In this document: one piece after another, positions 59,500 to 64,000 of the stretch
Numbering within the stretch: the first letter of the stretch is position 1
Layout of the letters: each line of letters opens with the position of its first letter
Position numbers and translations under genes: made by a program
NCBI RefSeq assembly: GCF_022014595.1
Contig: NZ_CP091740.1
Span: forward strand, 496,001-560,000
Length of the DNA stretch: 64,000 bases
Source: Solitalea lacus
Lineage (GTDB): Bacteria; Bacteroidota; Bacteroidia; Sphingobacteriales; Sphingobacteriaceae
Direction of reading: 5' to 3'
Notes under the pieces: generated by a model
The model's database searches: none
Seen by the model: the letters and a program-made list of their open reading frames with translations, nothing else
What the model was told of the DNA's origin: nothing

Positions 59500-60318
59500 A
59501 TGAAATATTTATACATAAGCTTATTGTGTTGTTTCTCGGCTCTAAAATGCTTTGCTCAAAGTGACAGTACAAAAACCACTTTTACACTCGCAGCAATTTA
59601 TAGTACAAACTCAAATTATTATGGGCAAACCAGCGAAAGCAGGCTTCCCTATGTATTAACTAATGGAACCTTACGCTTTCCAGCTGGATTATATTTTTCG
59701 GCAAGTGCCTATAAGTTGTTGAATACTCAGGAGAGTTCTACTGTTTCAGCAACAGCCTTAGGCGCAGGTTTTGAACTTAATCTTGGTAAAAACGTTACTG
59801 CAGACTTGAATTACCAACACACATTTTATCCATCTACGTCTCCAATGCTTCAGGCTGCAAACAATAACATTGCAAGTGCATCATTGACTTATGCATGGTG
59901 GTTAAGCACTGGGTTGAGTGTTGATTATGCTTTTGGGGATCAGGAAGATATTTTCGCAACTTTTGGGGTTTCAAAACAGATTAGCTTGGGAAGTTTTTCT
60001 GATAGAGATATAATAACCTTAAGCCCTGGAGTTGAAATAGTGGGAGGATCAAGGCATTACTATAATGAATATGTTGTTAAAAAGAATAAGGGACTGTTTG
60101 GAAATATACTGCCTGGTGGATTTCAAGATGAAACTGTAAAGGAGTTCTCGAGTAATTTTGATTTGATGTCATACAATTTAAAACTTCCCTTAGCTTATAA
60201 CCGCTCTCATTATATTTTTGAGGCAGCTTATCAGCTTTCAGTATTGGGTAAACAACCTGAACTGACTTCAACGAAAACTAACTCATTCCTCAATTTGAGT
60301 TTTTATTATCAGTTTTAA
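59500..60318 (+). CDS. Predicted outer-membrane beta-barrel protein
   Basis: The 272-residue protein has a signal peptide (LLCCFSALKCFAQ) and alternating hydrophobic strands with aromatic girdles (GLYFSASAYKLLN, LTYAWWLSTGLSVDYAFG, SFLNLSFYYQF). It ends in Phe, as Omp-type barrels do for BAM recognition. I count roughly 12 strands. No specific family or substrate is recognised. Confidence 0.8.
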   Translation: MKYLYISLLCCFSALKCFAQSDSTKTTFTLAAIYSTNSNYYGQTSESRLPYVLTNGTLRFPAGLYFSASAYKLLNTQESSTVSATALGAGFELNLGKNVTADLNYQHTFYPSTSPMLQAANNNIASASLTYAWWLSTGLSVDYAFGDQEDIFATFGVSKQISLGSFSDRDIITLSPGVEIVGGSRHYYNEYVVKKNKGLFGNILPGGFQDETVKEFSSNFDLMSYNLKLPLAYNRSHYIFEAAYQLSVLGKQPELTSTKTNSFLNLSFYYQF

Positions 60319-60364
60319 TATAAGCTGTTTAAGAGAAAAATATTTGATATAGGTATGTTTTAAT

Positions 60365-60396
60365 GGGCTTCCATTTTGGGAGCCTTTTGTGTTTTT
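60365..60396 (+). terminator. Terminator after the beta-barrel gene
   Basis: GGGCTTCC pairs with GGGAGCC across ATTTT, followed by TTTTGTGTTTTTT. One G-U pair. Confidence 0.6.
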
Positions 60397-60448
60397 TAAC
60401 TATTGATGTTTTCATCAATGTTTATCTTTGGACTCAATAAGTTTAAAG

Positions 60449-60649
60449 ATGGACGGAAAAACAAGAAACAATATTTACCCGGGATTGGAAGTAGATATTA
60501 TTTTAAAAAAAGACCAACGAACCGGCATTAGAACCCGTGGATTTGTAAAAGATTTGCTTACAAAGGCTCCCTTCCATCATCGTGGGATTAAGGTACGTTT
60601 GGAAGATGGGCAAATAGGAAGAGTGATAGAAATTTTTGAAGAAGAATAA
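60449..60649 (+). CDS. YwbE family protein
   Basis: The 66-residue form begins DGKTRNNIYPGLEVDIILK at ATG 60449; a TTG at 60428 is less likely. GIRTRGFVKDLLTKAPFHHRGIKVRLEDGQIGRV is a small KOW/SH3-like beta barrel. The biochemical role is unknown, and a nucleic-acid link has been guessed from the fold. Confidence 0.88.
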   Translation: MDGKTRNNIYPGLEVDIILKKDQRTGIRTRGFVKDLLTKAPFHHRGIKVRLEDGQIGRVIEIFEEE

Positions 60650-60712
60650 ATCAGGTTTGCCTAGACATTATAAATCAAGGCAAGCTACTCAAAAGATATT
60701 TTTCTGCCGGCT

Positions 60713-61408
60713 TTATTGATTGTTAATTGCCACTACAGTTGCCACATATTGGTTTATTTTGAATTTAACATCCACCTCTCCTATCGCCATACCATAGATT
60801 TTGTCGTCGGTTCTTCCTTCTTTATATGCCGGTCGGGGATCCAGGCTAATTACCTCAATAATTAATTGTCGCAACTCTGGTGTTGTTTTTAGTTGCATTT
60901 CGGTCTCTGGCTCAAAAAAAACGGTAAGTTTCGGCTGTGGCGCGTTGCTGGCGTAAGCTCCAAAAGCATTTGGAATGGCATCAGAGTAAGGTATGTACGG
61001 TTTAATGTCTAGAACCGGGGTTCTATCCATCAGGTCAATATTTCTCAAGTGAATCAGAACTTTTTCGTTGTCAAATTCAACTCGTTCCAGTTCGGCAACT
61101 GAAAGGCCTATAGGGTTGGGGCGATGTGTAGATCGTGTAGCAAACACTCCTATCCGTTCATTTCCGCCCAGGCGAGGAGGACGTACAGTTGGTGTCCATC
61201 CACGTTCGGCAGTGGCATGAAAAGCGAAAACGATCCACACATGTGAAAAATCTGCTAGTCCTTCAACTGTTTCAGGTTGATTGTAGGGAGGGAATAGTTC
61301 CAAAACGGCGACCGATGAAGGAGATAGCCCTGGCTGTCGTGGAATTCCGAACTTCGATTTGAAAGGAGAATGAATAATGCCAATCTGTTGAAATGTAAAT
61401 GAGTTCAT
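60713..61408 (-). CDS. trmO: tRNA (N6-threonylcarbamoyladenosine) methyltransferase TrmO family
   Basis: The 231-residue protein has the UPF0066/TsaA fold: IGIIHSPFKSKFGIPRQPG, FSHVWIVFAFH, RPPRLGGNERIGVFATR, THRPNPIGLSV and MDRTPVLDIKPYIPYSD. TrmO methylates the t6A base at position 37 of some tRNAs with S-adenosylmethionine. It is the last gene of a three-gene minus-strand unit, after the THUMP methyltransferase and a 69-residue protein, an association in RNA modification. Confidence 0.93.
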   Translation of the reverse strand: MNSFTFQQIGIIHSPFKSKFGIPRQPGLSPSSVAVLELFPPYNQPETVEGLADFSHVWIVFAFHATAERGWTPTVRPPRLGGNERIGVFATRSTHRPNPIGLSVAELERVEFDNEKVLIHLRNIDLMDRTPVLDIKPYIPYSDAIPNAFGAYASNAPQPKLTVFFEPETEMQLKTTPELRQLIIEVISLDPRPAYKEGRTDDKIYGMAIGEVDVKFKINQYVATVVAINNQ

Positions 61409-61410
61409 TA

Positions 61411-61620
61411 TTATATCCAGCCCTTGGTCTTGTACAATGCAAATCCTTTATCGAGAACTTCTTCAATTTGTGCCAGAAGCTCATTGTCTGATTCTTTTTT
61501 TAAATGAAAACAGGGTTTTCCTTTCAATAGTTTAGGTTTAAGGAAATCCTTTGCCTCCACATCAGTACTATAGTTCATATCTCGACTCATAATTTGAGCG
61601 GGCGATAAATGGTGATTCAT
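61411..61620 (-). CDS. Small hypothetical protein between two RNA-modification genes
   Basis: The frame gives 69 residues, or 55 if translation starts at an internal ATG (NYSTDVEAKDFLKPKLL). The core KPKLLKGKPCFHLKK and NELLAQIEEVLDKGFALY look protein-like and conserved in style. It stops 2 bases before the TrmO start, suggesting coupling. No family recognised. Confidence 0.6.
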   Translation of the reverse strand: MNHHLSPAQIMSRDMNYSTDVEAKDFLKPKLLKGKPCFHLKKESDNELLAQIEEVLDKGFALYKTKGWI

Positions 61621-61678
61621 ATGCCTTTAGTAGTGGCTTAACCTGATTGAATATGGCGTGGAGATCCCACATACTGAA

Positions 61679-62860
61679 TTAGTTTTTAGTTGGACGTGCA
61701 TCTGTCCGCTTTGTTCCATCGTACAATTCGTATTCTAATAATCGACATTCTAGTTTCGAGTTATAAAACTCTATTTTACGTGAAGCTTTCAATCCTACCT
61801 TTTTTGCCAAGTTAGGGCTACCCGTAAAGATATATCCGTTATAGCCTTTGCATTTTTGCTTCATAAAGTCGCCAATACCTTTGTAGATTTCAACAAGCTC
61901 ATCAAAATCACCAAGACGTTCGCCATATTCAGGGTTGAAAATTATCACTCCGCCACCATCCGGAACTTCTGTTTCACGGAAATCACATACTGCAAAGTCA
62001 ATATATTGTTCAACACCGGCAGTTATGGCGTTCTTCCGGGCAAGCTCCACAGCTTTCGGATTTAAGTCGGTTGCAATAATTTTTCCCGGAATGAGCTTTC
62101 TTGACAATTCACGAGCCTTTCGACGTGCAGCTATATAAACACTTTCATCAAAGCCCTTAATATGCATAAAACCAAAATTATCATGGAACAGTCCTACCGG
62201 ACGTTTCAATGCAATAAGTGCAGCCTCAATCGCCATAGTGCCACTGCCGCACATTGGGTTAATTAAATGACCTTCGCCATTCCATCCAGTTGCCATAATT
62301 ACAGCTGCTGCCAGATTTTCCTGCATAGGAGCCAAGCCCGGATGTTTACGGTAGCCGTGTTTTGAAAGCGTTTCGCCTGAAGTGTCAATATAAACAGAAG
62401 CCCGATCCTCTTGCCAGTGCAGGTGGATGACAGCCTTGTCTCGCTTCGGTCCTGAATCTGGGCGACGACCACGTTTTTGCGTCAAGCGGTCAACAATGGC
62501 ATCTTTTACTCTGACGTTGGCAAACATGGTATTGTCAATGAACGGATTGTTCACATTGCAGGTAACCGATACATAACCATTTTCATCCAGCCAGGCTTCC
62601 CAAGGCATTTTTATTAACTCATCGTATAATTTGTCGGCATCCATCGCTCTGAAACTATTTAGTTCATACAATACGTTGTTGCCCGTTCGGATATTCAGAT
62701 TTAGGTTTATGCAGTCGGTTAATGTGCCAATAGTTTCTATAAAGGTTGCCCCTTCGTCTCTAATCTCAAAGCCAAGGTATAAAACCTCCCTACGAAGGTA
62801 TGTTGCCAGGTGTTTAGGACAAGTAATGATTATTTTTTCAGGTTTGTTGAAAACAGACAT
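61679..62860 (-). CDS. THUMP-domain class I SAM-dependent RNA methyltransferase (RlmL/YpsC-like)
   Basis: The 393-residue protein has a THUMP-like N-domain (about 1-160, with NNPFIDNTMFANVRVKDAIVDRL), then a Rossmann methyltransferase: LINPMCGSGTMAIEAAL, DLNPKAVELARKNA, DFAVCDFRE, and NPEYGERLGD. The catalytic motif reads NPEY rather than the usual (N/D)PP(Y/F), a variation I believe is common in this subfamily. It likely makes m2G or m6A in 23S rRNA, but the exact site cannot be told. Confidence 0.93.
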   Translation of the reverse strand: MSVFNKPEKIIITCPKHLATYLRREVLYLGFEIRDEGATFIETIGTLTDCINLNLNIRTGNNVLYELNSFRAMDADKLYDELIKMPWEAWLDENGYVSVTCNVNNPFIDNTMFANVRVKDAIVDRLTQKRGRRPDSGPKRDKAVIHLHWQEDRASVYIDTSGETLSKHGYRKHPGLAPMQENLAAAVIMATGWNGEGHLINPMCGSGTMAIEAALIALKRPVGLFHDNFGFMHIKGFDESVYIAARRKARELSRKLIPGKIIATDLNPKAVELARKNAITAGVEQYIDFAVCDFRETEVPDGGGVIIFNPEYGERLGDFDELVEIYKGIGDFMKQKCKGYNGYIFTGSPNLAKKVGLKASRKIEFYNSKLECRLLEYELYDGTKRTDARPTKN

Positions 62861-62910
62861 CTGTTAAAAGGAATTGATTGTTAAATTTGCAGGCTAAATT
62901 CGTCAATATT

Positions 62911-63288
62911 ATGGACATTAAAGGTAAAATACACGAAATTTCAGAGGTGATGGAGGTTACAGCCTCATTTCGTAAGCGTGAATTAGTTATTGAGTACGCG
63001 GAAAATCCTTCATATCCTGAGTTTATTAAGTTCGAAGCCATTCAAGACAGAGTTTCGTTAATGGATAAATGTAAAGTGGGTGATATGGTGGAAGTGTCGT
63101 TCAACTTAAAAGGTCGCGCCTGGAACAATCCAAAAACTGGTAAGACCGATTATTTTAATACACTTCAAATTTGGAGAGTAAACATTTTAACTGGTGCAGC
63201 TGCCGGGGCTCCGGTTGATGAGATGCCATCATTTGTTCCTCCTGATTTGTCAAGTGACGCGGGTGAAGCTGACGATCTTCCATTCTAA
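62911..63288 (+). CDS. DUF3127 family OB-fold-like protein with acidic SSB-like tip
   Basis: The 125-residue form starts at ATG 62911 (DIKGKIHEISEVMEVTASF); an ATG at 62878 would add an odd stretch. The domain (EFIKFEAIQDRVSLMDKCK, GDMVEVSFNLKGRAWNN, YFNTLQIWRVNIL) is the DUF3127 OB-like fold, common in Bacteroidota. The C-terminus ends AGEADDLPF, matching the acidic D-D-x-P-F tip by which SSB proteins recruit partners. A single-stranded nucleic-acid role is inferred. It is divergent from the THUMP gene with 50 bases between starts. Confidence 0.9.
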   Translation: MDIKGKIHEISEVMEVTASFRKRELVIEYAENPSYPEFIKFEAIQDRVSLMDKCKVGDMVEVSFNLKGRAWNNPKTGKTDYFNTLQIWRVNILTGAAAGAPVDEMPSFVPPDLSSDAGEADDLPF

Positions 63289-63315
63289 CTAACAAAAACA
63301 TTAACCAAGAAATAA

Positions 63316-63347
63316 AAAGCCATTCCGACTACTCAGGAATGGCTTTC
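63316..63347. terminator. Bidirectional terminator between the DUF3127 gene and the right-edge gene
   Basis: AAAGCCATTCC at 63316-63326 pairs with GGAATGGCTTT at 63336-63346 over a 9-base loop; T tracts flank both sides. Confidence 0.8.
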
Positions 63348-63369
63348 ATTATTATTATACGAAGAGAAG

Positions 63370-64000
63370 TTACTTTTCGAATGCGTAGCTAAGTAGCTGT
63401 TTGCCTTTCTGACTTACACTCAAAGTGTATTTGCCGGGCTTTAACTCAATAGTTTTATTGTAATTGCCATTGAAATTAGGTACAGTTTCCTTATGAATCT
63501 CTTTTCCATCTTCATCTTTAACCAGAACTTGTATTGAACCCTTTGCCGGTAATAAGAAATTTAGGTTATAATCAGGAGAAAGACGTTTACGGAACATCAT
63601 TCTATGCTCACCTGGAGGTGGTGGCAAGGGAGGGTGCCTTGTAATGATTACCTCTTCATCAATCTCCCTGTCTCCATCTATGTGCATCACAATTACTTTT
63701 TTACGTCCAGCACTATCAGTAGTTGAGAGTTTTCTTTCAAAGGTTTTTCCTTTGGGCGCCCAAGAAACAACTCCATGATCACCATCATTTAAAATGATGA
63801 CTTCTGTGTCACTTTTTTCAATGTATTTGCCTTCTTTTTTAAGTTGCGCAATTTTAGCACTATCCAGTTTTTTTACAACTTTAATTCTTTGGTGGTTAGG
63901 GCCAAATTCGAATTCTTTAAGCTTATCCAGTTCTTTACGTTCTGCTTCGGTTAATTGATCATATTTCTTAGTTACGTCAACAATCGTGTCGTTTCCTTTA
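63370..64000 (-). CDS. C-terminal part of a protein with T9SS-like sorting tail (5' end outside window)
   Basis: The frame is open to the window edge, so only the last 210 residues are seen, and the short start at 63690 is internal. The visible part has a charged region (KEFEFGPNHQRIKVVKK, YIEKSDTEVIILND), a proline run (RHPPLPPPPGEH) and a C-terminal beta-sandwich of about 65 residues (SIQVLVKDEDGKEIHKE, IELKPGKYTLSVSQKGKQ) that resembles the type IX secretion sorting domain. The match is by pattern only and the usual final basic strand is weak. Function unknown. Confidence 0.75.
   Translation of the reverse strand, partial: KGNDTIVDVTKKYDQLTEAERKELDKLKEFEFGPNHQRIKVVKKLDSAKIAQLKKEGKYIEKSDTEVIILNDGDHGVVSWAPKGKTFERKLSTTDSAGRKKVIVMHIDGDREIDEEVIITRHPPLPPPPGEHRMMFRKRLSPDYNLNFLLPAKGSIQVLVKDEDGKEIHKETVPNFNGNYNKTIELKPGKYTLSVSQKGKQLLSYAFEK

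Overview
The window (about 38-40% GC by eye) comes from a Bacteroidota chromosome, most likely Sphingobacteriia or Sphingobacteriaceae; that rank is an inference. Supporting signs are several TAnnTTTG -7 promoter elements, almost no Shine-Dalgarno sites (one clear exception at 22602), TonB-dependent receptor and carboxypeptidase-regulatory-like domains, many predicted lipoproteins, a clade II (Sec-type) nitrous oxide reductase, a C-terminal tail resembling type IX secretion sorting domains, and lineage-typical fusions (NagB with a PIG-L domain, a SerB-like domain with an ACT domain). Gene density is high. There is one complete insertion sequence, and I saw no rRNA, tRNA or CRISPR.

Layout. 1-600: tail of a beta-helix protein, probably a carbohydrate-active enzyme. 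783-8500: nitrous oxide respiration region, with a minus-strand unit cytochrome c - nosZ - nosL fusion - nosD - nosF - nosY, an FNR/CRP-like palindrome upstream, a terminator-like hairpin between nosZ and the accessory genes, and a convergent polytopic membrane protein with histidine motifs reminiscent of heme-copper oxidases. 8660-10330: a 43-codon ORF, a DUF1801 protein, an SMR exporter and a Crp-family regulator. 10.5-17.2 kb: purD, a lipoprotein, an arginase-fold protein that has lost metal ligands, a probable frameshifted small membrane gene, an SDR protein, a SerB-like/ACT fusion and 5-formyl-THF cyclo-ligase. 17.2-21.8 kb: hutG, a tiny HExxH membrane protein, hutI, exonuclease III and a cyclophilin. 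22-26.3 kb: a DsrE-like protein, a DUF4242 protein, and an M48 protease followed by three tandem AIM24 paralogues. 26.3-29.3 kb: a LysR regulator divergent from hutU. 29.4-32.3 kb: a His/Cys-rich small protein and a TonB-dependent receptor. 32.5-36.4 kb: two secreted proteases. 36.5-44 kb: amino-sugar and cell-wall recycling genes (anmK, nagB-PIG-L fusion, NagX-like acyltransferase, GHL10 glycosidase). 44-49 kb: coiled-coil protein, DUF3820, a BNR-repeat protein and a HerA-like ATPase. 49.1-55 kb: complete RND efflux operon. 55.17-56.56 kb: an IS1380-family element with terminal inverted repeats and a TTTAA duplication that overlaps the stop codon of the next gene. 56.6-64 kb: a vWA lipoprotein, secreted and outer-membrane proteins, YwbE, TrmO, a THUMP methyltransferase, a DUF3127 protein with an SSB-like acidic tip, and a truncated gene at the right edge.

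How the genes work together. The nos unit holds what a periplasmic N2O reductase needs: electron delivery by a lipoprotein cytochrome, the enzyme, a copper chaperone, and the NosDFY assembly transporter. No nir or nor genes lie in the window. hutU, hutI and hutG cover three steps of histidine breakdown, but hutH is not here. anmK, nagB and the NagX-like gene fit recovery of amino sugars from the wall or from chitin-like substrates. I see no defence island or prophage. The most unusual items are the NosL fusion with an internal lipobox, the protease-AIM24 cassette, the degenerate arginase-fold protein, the SerB-like/ACT fusion lacking an NAD domain, and the IS that preserved its neighbour's stop codon.
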